Source: Allohahella marinimesophila
Lineage (GTDB): Bacteria; Pseudomonadota; Gammaproteobacteria; Pseudomonadales; Oleiphilaceae
DNA length: 64,000 nt
Direction of reading: 5' to 3'
NCBI RefSeq assembly: GCF_039538005.1
Contig: NZ_BAABBO010000023.1
Coordinates: 15,115 to 79,114 of the forward strand
The notes beneath the pieces are model-generated. The model made no database searches, was not told the origin of the DNA, and saw only the letters and a list, made by a program, of their open reading frames with translations. Below, piece after piece: positions 43,560 through 52,131 of this stretch (its first letter is position 1; each line of letters begins with the position of its first letter). The position numbers and the translations under genes are program-made.

Positions 43560-45179
43560 TTATCGGTAGGCAGCGACGCCCTGCCGACCCTTTCCAGGCT
43601 CACCTGCTACGCCTTCGGGTTCCAGATCCAACGCAAAACGGAGTATTGCGCGGGTATCGGCCGGATCAATGATGCCGTCATCCCAGAGCCTGGCTGAGGC
43701 GTAGACGGTATCTGATTGACGCTCGAATTGTCGGCGAACGGGTTCTTCGAGTGCAGCCTTCGCTTCAGCATCGAAGGGCAAGCCTTTCTTCGCCAGCGCT
43801 TCGGCCTTTACGGTAGAGAGTACGCCGGCAGCCTGATCACCGCCCATGACGGAAATCTTGGCACTGGGCCAGGTCCAGAGAAAGCGCGGATTATAGCCCC
43901 GACCACACATGCCGTAGTTTCCGGCGCCAAAGCTGCCGCCAATAATGATGGTGTATTTCGCTACGGTGGCGCAGGCCACGGCCATCACCATCTTGGCGCC
44001 GTGCTTGGCAATGCCTCCCTGCTCATGATCGAGTCCAATCATGAAGCCGGTAATGTTCTGCAGGAAGATCAAGGGGGTATTTCGCTGCTCACAGAGCTGG
44101 ATGAAGTGGGTGCCCTTGAGTGCGGACTCGCTGAAGAGCACGCCGTTATTGGCAAGGATACCTACGCGGTGCCCCCCGATCTCGGCAAATGTACACACGA
44201 GCGTGGGACCGTACAGCGGCTTGAACTCGTCATGTTCCGAGCCATCGACGATCCTTTCGATAACCTCTCTGACATCGAAAGGGGTTCTGAAGTCTTTTGG
44301 CACGATGCCTCGTAGCTCTTCAGGGGCGTACAGGGGCTCGGCAATCGAAGCTGGCAGAGCGACCTGCCGCTTTCGGGGCAAGCCTGCATGGGTCAGTATT
44401 CGCCGTGCAAGTTGCAGGGCTTCAGTATCGCTGGCAGCGAGATGGTCGGCCACACCAGATATTTCGGCATGCATGCGCGCGCCGCCAAGTGCTTCCCCAT
44501 CGACCTCCGCGCCTGTAGCGGCTTTGACCAGAGCTGGACCAGCGAGAAAGAGGGAGCTCTGACGTTCCACCATGACACACTCATCTGCCATGGCCGGTAC
44601 GTAAGCGCCGCCGGCAGTGCAGAAGCCCATCACTACGGCGATCTGCGGAATGCCCTGGGCTGAGAGTCGGGCCTGCTTGTAAAAGATATGACCGAAGTCT
44701 TCCTTGTCTGGAAACACCTCGTCCTGCAGGGGCAGGTGGGCGCCACCGGAGTCCACGAGATAGATACAGGGCAGCCGAAAGTCTTCGGCGATGGTCTGGG
44801 CTCTGATGTGCTTCTTGACCGTGAGTGGGTAGTAAGTCCCTCCTTTGACGCTGGCATCGTTGGCGACAATCATGCAGGCAAAGCCGGATACGTAGCCAAT
44901 GCCGGCGACGACACCTGCTGCTGGCACTTCGTGGTCGTAGACCTCATGGGCCGCCAGCAGGCCGATCTCGAGGAAGGGCGAATCGTGATCAAGCAGGAGG
45001 CTGATGCGTTCCCGGCAAAGCAGTTTGCCCTTGTCTCGCTGCTTCGCCTGCGCCTCGGGCCCACCTCCTTCGCGTATTCTGGTTTCGAGCGCTTTGATGT
45101 GCGCCAGGCGCTGGTTCATCTGCTCGAGACGAGCCGCTGCCGCCGATGCAGTTGATTCTGCCTTTCCATGCTCTGTCAT
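43560..45179 (-). CDS. liuB: Methylcrotonyl-CoA carboxylase carboxyltransferase (beta) subunit
   Basis: The 539-residue biotin-dependent carboxyltransferase, of crotonase fold in two halves, transfers carboxyl from carboxybiotin to 3-methylcrotonyl-CoA in leucine degradation. Signatures include RERISLLLDHDSPFLEIGLLAAHEVYD, VDSGGAHLPLQDEVFPD, VVMGFCTAGGAYVPAMADE, FLQNITGFMIGLDHEQGGIAKHGAKMVMAVACATV and GSFGAGNYGMCGRGYNPRFLWTWPSAKISVMGGDQAAGVL. The match to MCC-beta, and the gene order with isovaleryl-CoA dehydrogenase and a LiuR-type regulator, support the assignment. A geranyl-CoA carboxylase is the alternative. The biotinylated alpha subunit gene (liuD) does not follow, as it usually does. 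Confidence 0.92.
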   Translation of the reverse strand: MTEHGKAESTASAAAARLEQMNQRLAHIKALETRIREGGGPEAQAKQRDKGKLLCRERISLLLDHDSPFLEIGLLAAHEVYDHEVPAAGVVAGIGYVSGFACMIVANDASVKGGTYYPLTVKKHIRAQTIAEDFRLPCIYLVDSGGAHLPLQDEVFPDKEDFGHIFYKQARLSAQGIPQIAVVMGFCTAGGAYVPAMADECVMVERQSSLFLAGPALVKAATGAEVDGEALGGARMHAEISGVADHLAASDTEALQLARRILTHAGLPRKRQVALPASIAEPLYAPEELRGIVPKDFRTPFDVREVIERIVDGSEHDEFKPLYGPTLVCTFAEIGGHRVGILANNGVLFSESALKGTHFIQLCEQRNTPLIFLQNITGFMIGLDHEQGGIAKHGAKMVMAVACATVAKYTIIIGGSFGAGNYGMCGRGYNPRFLWTWPSAKISVMGGDQAAGVLSTVKAEALAKKGLPFDAEAKAALEEPVRRQFERQSDTVYASARLWDDGIIDPADTRAILRFALDLEPEGVAGEPGKGRQGVAAYR

Positions 45180-45188
45180 GCTGCCTCC

Positions 45189-46364
45189 TCAGGCGGTCTC
45201 GTTGAACAACTCACGGCCTATGAGCATTCGTCGGACCTCAGAGGTGCCGGCACCAATTTCGTACAGCTTGGCATCGCGTAGCAGGCGTCCGGCAGCGTAA
45301 TCATTGGTGTAACCATTCCCCCCGAGTATCTGTATGGCATCCAGCGCCATACGCGTAGCATTTTCAGCGCAGAACAGTATGACGCCAGCGGCATCCTTCC
45401 GTGATGCTTCGCCGCGATCACAGGCCTGAGCAGTGGCATAGAGATAGGCGCGGCTGGCGTTGAGCTGGCTATACATATCGGCAAGTTTTCCCTGAATCAG
45501 CTGAAAATTGCCAATGGCCTCGCCGAACTGAACCCGTTCATGAACGTAGGGCAGTACGATATCCATGCAGGCCTGCATGATGCCGAGGGGGCCCGCTGCC
45601 AGAAGTACGCGTTCGAAATCAAGGCCGCTCATGAGCACCTTCGCGCCACGGTTCAATTCGCCGAGTATATTTGCTGCCGGCACGTCGCAATTATCGAACA
45701 CCAGCTCGCAGGTGTTCGATCCCCGCATACCGAGCTTGTCCAGTTTTGGCGAGCTCGAAAACCCCGCCATCCCGCGCTCGATGATAAATGCCGTAATACC
45801 TTTGGATCCTGCCTCAGGGGCTGTTTTGGCATAGACCACCAGCACATCGGCATCCGGGCCATTGGTGATCCACATTTTTGTACCATTCAAACGGAAACCA
45901 TCACCATGTTTCTCGGCCCTGAGCCTCATACTGACCACGTCACTGCCAGCCAGGGCTTCACTCATGGCGAGTGCGCCGACATGTTCGCCGCTGACCAGCT
46001 TGGGCAGATAACGCAAGCGTTGCTCTATCGAGCCATTCTTGTCTATCTGATTCACGCAGAGGTTCGAGTGGGCGCCGTAACTCAAAGCGACACTGGCGGA
46101 ACAGCGTGAGATTTCTTCGAGCGCCAGGCAGTGCGCGAAGTATCCCATGTTGGCACCACCAACATCTTCGCCGGCGGTTATGCCAAGCAGGCCGACCTCG
46201 CCAAGCGCCTTCCAGAGTGCATTGGGAAAGGCATTGCTTCGGTCGATTTCAGCGGCGATTGGCGCTATGCGTTCCCGGGCGAAGCGTCGGGCAAGTGTCT
46301 GTAGCTGGGCCTCATCCTCAGTCATGGGAAATCGAAGAGTAGGGTAGTCGGCTTGTTGGGTCAT
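45189..46364 (-). CDS. liuA: Isovaleryl-CoA dehydrogenase
   Basis: The 391-residue acyl-CoA dehydrogenase oxidises isovaleryl-CoA to 3-methylcrotonyl-CoA, passing electrons to ETF. It has CSASVALSYGAHSNLCVNQI, ALAMSEALAGSDVVSM, KMWITNGPDADVLVVYAKT, and GLDFERVLLAAGPLGIMQACMDIVLPYVHERVQFG. The Glu in the FERVLLA segment is at the position of the unusual catalytic Glu254 of isovaleryl-CoA dehydrogenase, which separates it from most acyl-CoA dehydrogenases. The C-terminus has QILGGNGYTNDY and YEIGAGTSEVRRMLIGRELF. The ATG at 46364 gives the natural start; the frame runs open to 46559 but would overlap the regulator gene. It lies 9 bases before liuB and 28 bases after liuR. Confidence 0.94.
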   Translation of the reverse strand: MTQQADYPTLRFPMTEDEAQLQTLARRFARERIAPIAAEIDRSNAFPNALWKALGEVGLLGITAGEDVGGANMGYFAHCLALEEISRCSASVALSYGAHSNLCVNQIDKNGSIEQRLRYLPKLVSGEHVGALAMSEALAGSDVVSMRLRAEKHGDGFRLNGTKMWITNGPDADVLVVYAKTAPEAGSKGITAFIIERGMAGFSSSPKLDKLGMRGSNTCELVFDNCDVPAANILGELNRGAKVLMSGLDFERVLLAAGPLGIMQACMDIVLPYVHERVQFGEAIGNFQLIQGKLADMYSQLNASRAYLYATAQACDRGEASRKDAAGVILFCAENATRMALDAIQILGGNGYTNDYAAGRLLRDAKLYEIGAGTSEVRRMLIGRELFNETA

Positions 46365-46392
46365 TGTTATGGTCTGCTCCTGCGACTTCGCG

Positions 46393-46797
46393 CTAGTTGG
46401 CTGTAGATCCGGGCATGGCGTTTCGAACACGCTGCTCGGCCAAGTCGAGTTCCTGCTCCAGAACGGCAATATCCTGCTTCTGCCGTTGTAGCTGTCGACG
46501 ATGTAATTCGATGAGTTCAAGGAAGCGCTGAAGCTGTTCGGTGTTGTCTGAATCGGCATTGTAGAGCTCGATCAGCGATTTGGATTCCGCAAGGCTGAAA
46601 CCAAGGCGCTTGCCACGAAGAATAAGCTTGAGTCGAACACGTTCGCGTTCGCCATAATGTCGCGTACCGTGCGATTCACGGGATTCAGGCTGCAGCAGTT
46701 GTTCCGACTCATAAAACCGGATGGTTCGGGGTGTGATGTCGAATTCGCTGGCCAGATCACTGATCGTGTAAAGCCGGGCTTGATCCTTTCTGGTCAT
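46393..46797 (-). CDS. liuR: MerR-family regulator LiuR
   Basis: The 134-residue MerR-type regulator has the DNA-binding region LYTISDLASEFDITPRTIRFYESEQLLQPESRESHGTRHYGERERVRLKLILRGKRLGFSLAESKSLIELY. A coiled dimerisation helix follows (LQRFLELIELHRRQLQRQKQDIAVLEQELDLAEQRV) with no metal-binding Cys. This short form next to liuA-liuB is LiuR, the repressor of leucine and isovalerate catabolism relieved by pathway intermediates. The ATG at 46797 has a GGA at seven bases; an upstream TTG at 46812 is less likely. It heads the operon and has an LiuR-type palindrome in its own promoter. Confidence 0.9.
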   Translation of the reverse strand: MTRKDQARLYTISDLASEFDITPRTIRFYESEQLLQPESRESHGTRHYGERERVRLKLILRGKRLGFSLAESKSLIELYNADSDNTEQLQRFLELIELHRRQLQRQKQDIAVLEQELDLAEQRVRNAMPGSTAN

Positions 46798-46829
46798 GAC
46801 GTATCCAGGCAAAGACGCTGTGGCACAAG

Positions 46830-46873
46830 TTGACGTTAACGTAAACTGTAATCTGAGGGCAAAAAGAGGTCAA
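46830..46873 (-). promoter_or_regulatory. liuRAB promoter with LiuR-type operator
   Basis: On the minus strand TTGACC (46868-46873) and TACAGT (46845-46850) are 17 bases apart and form a good sigma-70 promoter. Immediately downstream, 46830-46845 reads TTTACGTTAACGTCAA, with a perfect ACGTTAACGT core. This matches the LiuR consensus of the TTTACGT...ACGTAAA type. A repressor bound there would cover the start of transcription, so autoregulation of liuR and control of liuA-liuB is likely. Confidence 0.75.
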
Positions 46874-47336
46874 GCATTGACGTCGATTGTTGAGCGGAGG
46901 GCCACAGGACACGCGAAATGATGGAAGGATCGCTCTGACGGATCTGATCACGCAGGCATTTTTAACAAGACAGCTAGAAAGAGATCCCGGCTGCCAGCTC
47001 TCTGGAGCTGAGGCGCTCTGCAGTATGTCGTGCGCCTCGGTCTCGCTGGTGAACTTTGCGCTCGAGCAGCGGGCTCGGCCATTCTTCACCAAGTTGAATT
47101 GGTTGAGTCTGAAAATTACGCTGACTCGCCTGGCGTGCTGAAATTTCAAATGTCAGCGTAGCCAGCACGATCAGGACGCTGAACAGGCTCAGGACTAGGG
47201 ATATCTTGATACGGCGGTGGGGGAACATCAGAATCCACACTACAAACTGGTTTAAGCGAGTATATCCAGCTGAAGGGAGGATCACTTTATAAGAATGGTG
47301 AAGCTATGTTACAGATCGTAGGCTACAGGCAATGCC
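46874..47336. other. Intergenic stretch between liuR promoter and gspC
   Basis: Apart from the doubtful 84-residue frame, nothing was found here: no hairpin terminator for gspC, no RNA gene and no recognisable pseudogene. In Pseudomonas-type loci a secretin gene (gspD) would follow gspC at this place. Confidence 0.5.
46974..47228 (-). CDS. Possible small single-pass membrane protein
   Basis: This 84-residue frame starts MFPHRRIKISLVLSLFSVLIVLATLTFEISARQ: a basic N-terminus and one clear TM helix, then a polar Arg/Glu-rich tail. The positive-inside arrangement and the helix length look natural. A TATACT element lies about 50 bases upstream and GGA five bases before the ATG. No family is recognised. 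It occupies the gap where gspD would be expected beside gspC, but it is far too small and has no secretin features. The frame may be fortuitous. Confidence 0.35.
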   Translation of the reverse strand: MFPHRRIKISLVLSLFSVLIVLATLTFEISARQASQRNFQTQPIQLGEEWPSPLLERKVHQRDRGARHTAERLSSRELAAGISF

Positions 47337-48152
47337 TTACTGAGCCTGGGACCGAATGGTTTCTCGCATTTTCTGCAGTCGGTCGCGAATTTCAGCCCTG
47401 CGGGCTTCCTCGAGCTCGCTGACAGCTTCAGTAGCCGGTACCGGCTCTGCCGGAATGCCTTCAGGAGGCTCATAGCCAGCGGCATCGAACTGCTCGCCCG
47501 GTATTGCAGAGCCTTCATCAGGGGTGACTTCAGGGGCATATTCATTAAGCTCCTGAACTTCAGGCTGGTAAACGGGAACATCTCCGGACTGGTCATAGCC
47601 TGAGTCCTGGTAGTCCTGCTCGTAAGTCTGGTTATAACTGTCGTTCGAGGGCGAATAAGCTTCGACATTACTGCCGCTGCCGAGCTCTTCAGGAAAGAAA
47701 AGGTTTTCCAGTTGACCGCTTCTGTCGATGACGACGCGATTAGCGTAGACCGAGTGCAGACTGGCATTGCCGGGCATGCTTTCGCCAACTCTGAAGAAAT
47801 CGGTGATACGGTCGGGCCCTTCGATGAGGGCGCCACCAACGTCTGTTTCACCGGAGGATGAAATGCCGCGCAAGGTCAGTTGCAGGTTGGTCTCGGGCAG
47901 TTCCTCGGTCGTCTGCACAGGTGCGGGCGCGCTGGCAGTCGGACTGCCGAACAGATTGAGCCCCAGCAACTGTCGCACGGGCCGCTGTACCACGGCGTTA
48001 CCGCTCTGTGCACTGACCGCAACCGGCGGCCGCTTGAGCTGCTGATAGTCGCGCCACAGTGCGAGTGAGTGTGATGTCAGGTAGACTGCTGCGCAGACGA
48101 CGATTATTGTCGTGAGCAGCCAGGGCAGCCATTGTTGTAGTCTTGAAGGCAT
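47337..48152 (-). CDS. gspC: Type II secretion inner-membrane protein GspC
   Basis: The 271-residue bitopic protein has a short cytoplasmic start, one TM helix (WLPWLLTTIIVVCAAVYLTSHSLALW) and the periplasmic HR domain. That domain is recognisable from RQLLGLNLFGSP, ETNLQLTLRGISSSGETDVGGALIEGPDRITDFFRVGESMPGNASLHSVYANRVVIDRSGQLENLFFP. The HR domain normally docks on the secretin GspD. The C-terminal third is Pro/Glu/Tyr-rich low-complexity sequence ending in a charged helix (EARRAEIRDRLQKMRETIRSQ) rather than a PDZ domain. It is divergent from gspE, as xcpP is from xcpR, but lacks the following secretin gene. The ATG at 48152 is preceded by an in-frame TTG at 48155. Confidence 0.87.
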   Translation of the reverse strand: MPSRLQQWLPWLLTTIIVVCAAVYLTSHSLALWRDYQQLKRPPVAVSAQSGNAVVQRPVRQLLGLNLFGSPTASAPAPVQTTEELPETNLQLTLRGISSSGETDVGGALIEGPDRITDFFRVGESMPGNASLHSVYANRVVIDRSGQLENLFFPEELGSGSNVEAYSPSNDSYNQTYEQDYQDSGYDQSGDVPVYQPEVQELNEYAPEVTPDEGSAIPGEQFDAAGYEPPEGIPAEPVPATEAVSELEEARRAEIRDRLQKMRETIRSQAQ

Positions 48153-48267
48153 CAAGCCCGCCTGAATTTAAGGGTTTACGAAAATTTTAAGACTGTGACG
48201 CAGAACATCGAACGCGCCTCAGCTATGATTAGTATACTCTAGCCGTCGAAATAGCTTACACAAAACT

Positions 48268-49797
48268 ATGCCAAACAACAGCCAGTCACAAGCCTTAGCA
48301 ACGCCGGAACGGGAAGCGGTTAACATCTATCGCCTGCCTTTTAACTTTGCCAAGCGTCATGGAATCTTTATTTCGCAGCCGGATGAACAGACTGGGCGTC
48401 AGCTCATTCAGTTCAGGCCGCCGCTCAATCCACAGGTTTTCGCTGAGGTAAACCGGTTTTCCGGTGGCCAGTGCGAGTTCAAGGCTGTCGGAGCGAACGA
48501 GTTCGACGAAGCACTCGGACGCGCCTATCAGAACGATAGTGCCGAAGCCATGCAGATGGTGGAGGGCCTCGGTGACGACATGGATCTCGCGAGTCTTGCG
48601 GATTCAGTGCCGGAAACCGAGGATCTGCTCGAGCAGGAAGATGATGCGCCGATCATACGGCTCATCAATGCGATCCTGACCGAGGCCGTCAAGTCGAGCG
48701 CCTCGGATATTCACATCGAGACCTATGAGAAGGACCTGATAGTCCGCTTCCGGGTCGACGGTGTGCTGCGTGAGATCGTGAAGCCCAAACGAGCCCTCGC
48801 GCCGCTGCTGGTCTCGCGTATCAAGGTCATGGCAAGACTGGATATTGCTGAAAAGCGTGTTCCGCAAGACGGCCGTATCTCACTGCGGGTTGGTGGCAAG
48901 GAAGTTGATATTCGAGTGTCGACCATGCCCTCGAGCAATGGGGAGCGCATTGTGCTTCGATTGCTCGACAAGCAGGCCGGTCGCCTGCAGCTAGAGCGCA
49001 TCGGCATGACCGAGCGCGATCTCAAACTCATGAGAAAGACCGTCTATCGGCCACACGGTATCATGCTGGTGACTGGTCCTACCGGTTCTGGTAAGACCAC
49101 GACACTGTATGCTGCGCTGAGCGAAATCAATGATCGCTCCCGCAACATTCTCACCGTCGAAGATCCAATAGAATACAATCTGCCCGGCGTTGGTCAAACC
49201 CAGGTCAATACCAAGGTCGACATGACTTTTGCGAGGGGGCTCAGGGCCATCCTGCGTCAGGATCCTGACGTGGTGATGATCGGTGAGATTCGAGACCTTG
49301 AAACTGCAGAAATTGCAGTGCAGGCCAGTTTGACCGGTCACCTTGTATTGTCCACTCTGCACACCAACAGTGCGGTGGGTGCGGTCACGCGCTTGATGGA
49401 TATGGGTGTTGAACCGTTTCTCATCTCGTCCTCGTTCGTCGGCGTCATGGCGCAGCGACTGGTCAGAACGCTTTGCGAACACTGCAAGGAGCCTTATACG
49501 CCGGATGCTGAAGTCTGCGAATTCCTCAGTGCCGATCCTGCCAGTCCGCCTCAGATCTTCCGCCCGACCGGGTGCCCCGAGTGTAATCATCTCGGCTATC
49601 GAGGCCGACTGGGTATCTATGAAGTGATCGAAGTCGATGAAGGCATGCGACAACTGATCCATAAACAGGCTGGCGAGATGGAAATGGAAAAATATGCCCG
49701 TGAACGTGGGCCGAGCATTCACGCCGACGGTGTGCTGAAGATTCTGCAGGGGATTACCTCCGTAGAAGAAGTGCTCCGCGTGACGCACCGCGAATAA
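48268..49797 (+). CDS. gspE: Type II secretion ATPase GspE
   Basis: The 509-residue cytoplasmic AAA-type motor powers pseudopilus assembly. The N1E domain (to about 120) contacts GspL. The core carries ASDIHIETYEKDLIVRFRVDGVLRE, Walker A VTGPTGSGKTTTLYAAL, the Asp box LTVEDPIEYNLPGVGQTQVN, Walker B MIGEIRDLETAEIAVQASLTGHLVLSTLHTN and the zinc-binding CEHC ... CPEC. It is the first gene of the nine-gene gspE-M operon. Its stop overlaps the gspF start (TAATG). A TATACT about 35 bases upstream may be part of its promoter. Confidence 0.96.
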   Translation: MPNNSQSQALATPEREAVNIYRLPFNFAKRHGIFISQPDEQTGRQLIQFRPPLNPQVFAEVNRFSGGQCEFKAVGANEFDEALGRAYQNDSAEAMQMVEGLGDDMDLASLADSVPETEDLLEQEDDAPIIRLINAILTEAVKSSASDIHIETYEKDLIVRFRVDGVLREIVKPKRALAPLLVSRIKVMARLDIAEKRVPQDGRISLRVGGKEVDIRVSTMPSSNGERIVLRLLDKQAGRLQLERIGMTERDLKLMRKTVYRPHGIMLVTGPTGSGKTTTLYAALSEINDRSRNILTVEDPIEYNLPGVGQTQVNTKVDMTFARGLRAILRQDPDVVMIGEIRDLETAEIAVQASLTGHLVLSTLHTNSAVGAVTRLMDMGVEPFLISSSFVGVMAQRLVRTLCEHCKEPYTPDAEVCEFLSADPASPPQIFRPTGCPECNHLGYRGRLGIYEVIEVDEGMRQLIHKQAGEMEMEKYARERGPSIHADGVLKILQGITSVEEVLRVTHRE

Positions 49798-51020
49798 TGG
49801 CAGCTTTCGATTACAAGGCACTCGATGCCAAAGGCAAGAACCAGAAAGGTACCCTCGAAGGCGATAGCGCCAGGCAGGTTCGGCAGCTGCTGCGCGACAA
49901 GGGCTGGATGCCGGTATCGGTGGAGCAATCCAGCGACGCTCAGGGCAAGAGCAAGACCAAGGGTAGCGTAAGGACGCGGGGCAACTCGCTGAATACGCCG
50001 GACCTGGCCTTGTTGACCCGCCAGTTGGCAACGCTGATCCAGTCAGGTATTCCAGTGGAGGAATCGCTGAGCGCGGTGGCCTCGCAGAGCGAAAAGCCGA
50101 AGGTCAAGAGCATGATGCTGGCAGTTCGCTCGCGAGTGCTCGAGGGCTATTCGCTTGCCGATAGCCTGAGTGAGTTCCCCAAGGCGTTCCCTGACCTCTA
50201 CCGTTCCACCGTAGCTGCTGGCGAGCATGCTGGGCATCTCGAGCTGGTGCTCATGCGCTTGGCAGATTACACCGAGCAACAGCAGATTTCGCGGCAGAAG
50301 ATCAAGCTCGCGGCCATCTATCCGATAATACTGTCCATAGTCGCTGTCGGTATCGTTGGCTTTTTGCTGGCCTTCGTCGTGCCCGATATCGTCAAGGTCT
50401 TCGTCAACAGTGGGCAGGAGTTGCCGACGCTGACACAGATCATTCTGACGCTGAGTGACTGGACGGTAGCCTATGGGCTGTACTTCCTCATTTTCGTGGC
50501 CTTGCTGGCCTTCGGGTTTACAGCCATGATGAAGAAACCTGATTTCAGGTTGAAGGTTCACCGAACCATATTGCATGTGCCGGGGCTGGCCAAGATGGTG
50601 CGCGGGCTGAATACTGCACGATTTGCCAGTACGCTCAGTATTCTCAACAGCAGTGGTGTGCCCTTGGTGGATGCCATGCGGATTTCTGGCGAAGTCCTCG
50701 ACAATCAGTGGCTTAAGAAACTGGTGGCCGAGGCCTCTCAGAAGGTCAGGGAAGGTGGTAGTCTGCACCGCTCTCTGGATCAGACCGGCTACTTCCCCCC
50801 GATGATGATCCACATGATTGCCAGCGGCGAAGCCAGTGGTCAGCTCGGGGATATGCTGGAGCGGACGGCAGCCAACCAGGAGAACGATCTCCAGGGCAAG
50901 ATGGCTACCTTGATAGGCATGTTCGAGCCTTTCATGCTGCTCTTCATGGGCGCAGTGGTACTCGTGATCGTCATGGCCATCATGCTGCCGATATTAAGCA
51001 TGAGTAATCTCGTCGGATAG
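49797..51020 (+). CDS. gspF: Type II secretion inner-membrane protein GspF
   Basis: The 407-residue polytopic platform protein is built of two repeated cytoplasmic helical bundles with three TM helices. The first motif is LALLTRQLATLIQSGIPVEESLSAVASQSEKPKVKSMM and the second FASTLSILNSSGVPLVDAMRISGEVLDNQWLKKLV. The TMs are around IYPIILSIVAVGIVGFLLAFVVP, VAYGLYFLIFVALLAFGFTAM and the C-terminal FMLLFMGAVVLVIVMAIMLPIL. It converts GspE motion into pilin extraction. Its start overlaps gspE by one base. Confidence 0.95.
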   Translation: MAAFDYKALDAKGKNQKGTLEGDSARQVRQLLRDKGWMPVSVEQSSDAQGKSKTKGSVRTRGNSLNTPDLALLTRQLATLIQSGIPVEESLSAVASQSEKPKVKSMMLAVRSRVLEGYSLADSLSEFPKAFPDLYRSTVAAGEHAGHLELVLMRLADYTEQQQISRQKIKLAAIYPIILSIVAVGIVGFLLAFVVPDIVKVFVNSGQELPTLTQIILTLSDWTVAYGLYFLIFVALLAFGFTAMMKKPDFRLKVHRTILHVPGLAKMVRGLNTARFASTLSILNSSGVPLVDAMRISGEVLDNQWLKKLVAEASQKVREGGSLHRSLDQTGYFPPMMIHMIASGEASGQLGDMLERTAANQENDLQGKMATLIGMFEPFMLLFMGAVVLVIVMAIMLPILSMSNLVG

Positions 51021-51058
51021 TCTTCCGACATATAATCCAATCAAAAGGAAACGCGGCA

Positions 51059-51538
51059 ATGACACGTCATCATCTCCCGGTGTCTACCAGACATCGTCAA
51101 AATTCACTGCCACAGAAGCGTCAGCAGGGTTTTACGCTGATCGAGATCATGGTGGTCCTGATCATACTCGGTCTGTTGGTGGCAGCGGTTGCACCACAGA
51201 TTCTCGGCCGGACCGACCAGGCAAAAGTCACTGTGGCTGGCCAGGATATACGAACGCTCGAACAGGCCTTCGATATGTACAAGCTGGACAATCACACTTA
51301 TCCAAGTACTGACCAGGGACTGCAGGCGCTGGTGTCCAAGCCTTCTGGTTTCCCTGAAGCCAGAAACTGGAATCCAGAAGGGTATATCAAGGCCCTGCCG
51401 AAGGACCCCTGGGGTAATGACTACGAGTATGTTTCTCCCGGTCTGAACGGTCCCTACGATGTGTTTTCCTACGGTGCCGATGGTCAGGAAGGTGGCGAAG
51501 GCTATAACGCCGACATCGGTAACTGGAACAACAAGTAG
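51059..51538 (+). CDS. gspG: Major pseudopilin GspG
   Basis: The 159-residue major pseudopilin is cleaved by prepilin peptidase before Phe in RQQG/FTLIEIMVVLIILGLLVAAVAPQI, with Glu at position +5. The leader (about 24 residues) is long for a pseudopilin. The mature domain has VTVAGQDIRTLEQAFDMYKLDNHTYPSTDQGLQAL and a calcium-site end (DPWGNDYEYVSPGLNGPYDVFSYGADGQEGGEGYNADIGNW) typical of GspG. AAGGA is nine bases before the ATG. It assembles the periplasmic pseudopilus. Confidence 0.96.
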   Translation: MTRHHLPVSTRHRQNSLPQKRQQGFTLIEIMVVLIILGLLVAAVAPQILGRTDQAKVTVAGQDIRTLEQAFDMYKLDNHTYPSTDQGLQALVSKPSGFPEARNWNPEGYIKALPKDPWGNDYEYVSPGLNGPYDVFSYGADGQEGGEGYNADIGNWNNK

Positions 51539-51543
51539 TTCTG

Positions 51544-52131
51544 GTGCTGGGTCATCGTCACAGGCTCTACCGCCGGGCCACCACGAGTGAGGGTGGTTTC
51601 ACGCTCATCGAGCTGCTGGTGGTCATGCTCCTTATTTCGCTCGTCATAGGGGCCGTGACCCTGGTGCCAGACGGCAACAGTCAGCGGCGCGAGCTCGATC
51701 AGGCAGCCAGACAGCTGCTCGCCACAATGCAGTTGAGCCGTGAAGAAGCCGTGTTCCAGAATATGGAGATCGGCCTCGAAATTGGTGAGGCTGGCTTCAG
51801 TTTTCGAGGGTACTCCGAAAAGGAACAGAAGTGGGTCGAACTGCCCCAGGCGTTCATGCAACCCAAGCCTTTTCCAGAATGGCTTGAAGCGGAATTCAAG
51901 GACGCCAAGTCCTACTTCGAGCTGAAGCCACCGGAGCAGGATGAAGTGCGCATGTTCGGCGATGAAGAGAAGGATCTGTTCCTGCCCCAGATCCTGTTTC
52001 TCTCCAGCGGCGAAATCACACCCTTCACGCTGACACTGAGGATCAGCGGCAGTGTCGACGTCCAGACTGTATTGAGGACCGACGGGCTCGCGCCTATCGA
52101 GATCGTCAGCGATACGGATGAAGAAGACTGA
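51544..52131 (+). CDS. gspH: Minor pseudopilin GspH
   Basis: The 195-residue minor pseudopilin has the prepilin site GG/FTLIELLVVMLLISLVIGAVTL and a periplasmic beta domain (LDQAARQLLATMQLSREEAVFQNMEIGLEIGEAGFSFRGYSEKEQKW ... ILFLSSGEITPFTLTLRI) that matches the GspH fold. The start is GTG at 51544, with no clear ribosome site and only five bases from gspG, so translation is probably coupled. It overlaps gspI by one base (TGATG). Confidence 0.9.
   Translation: MLGHRHRLYRRATTSEGGFTLIELLVVMLLISLVIGAVTLVPDGNSQRRELDQAARQLLATMQLSREEAVFQNMEIGLEIGEAGFSFRGYSEKEQKWVELPQAFMQPKPFPEWLEAEFKDAKSYFELKPPEQDEVRMFGDEEKDLFLPQILFLSSGEITPFTLTLRISGSVDVQTVLRTDGLAPIEIVSDTDEED

Noticed and set aside
46365..46559. 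65-residue N-terminal extension of isovaleryl-CoA dehydrogenase.
   Set aside because: It lies across the liuR gene and has no resemblance to acyl-CoA dehydrogenases; MTQQADYPTLRFPMTEDEAQ is the natural start.
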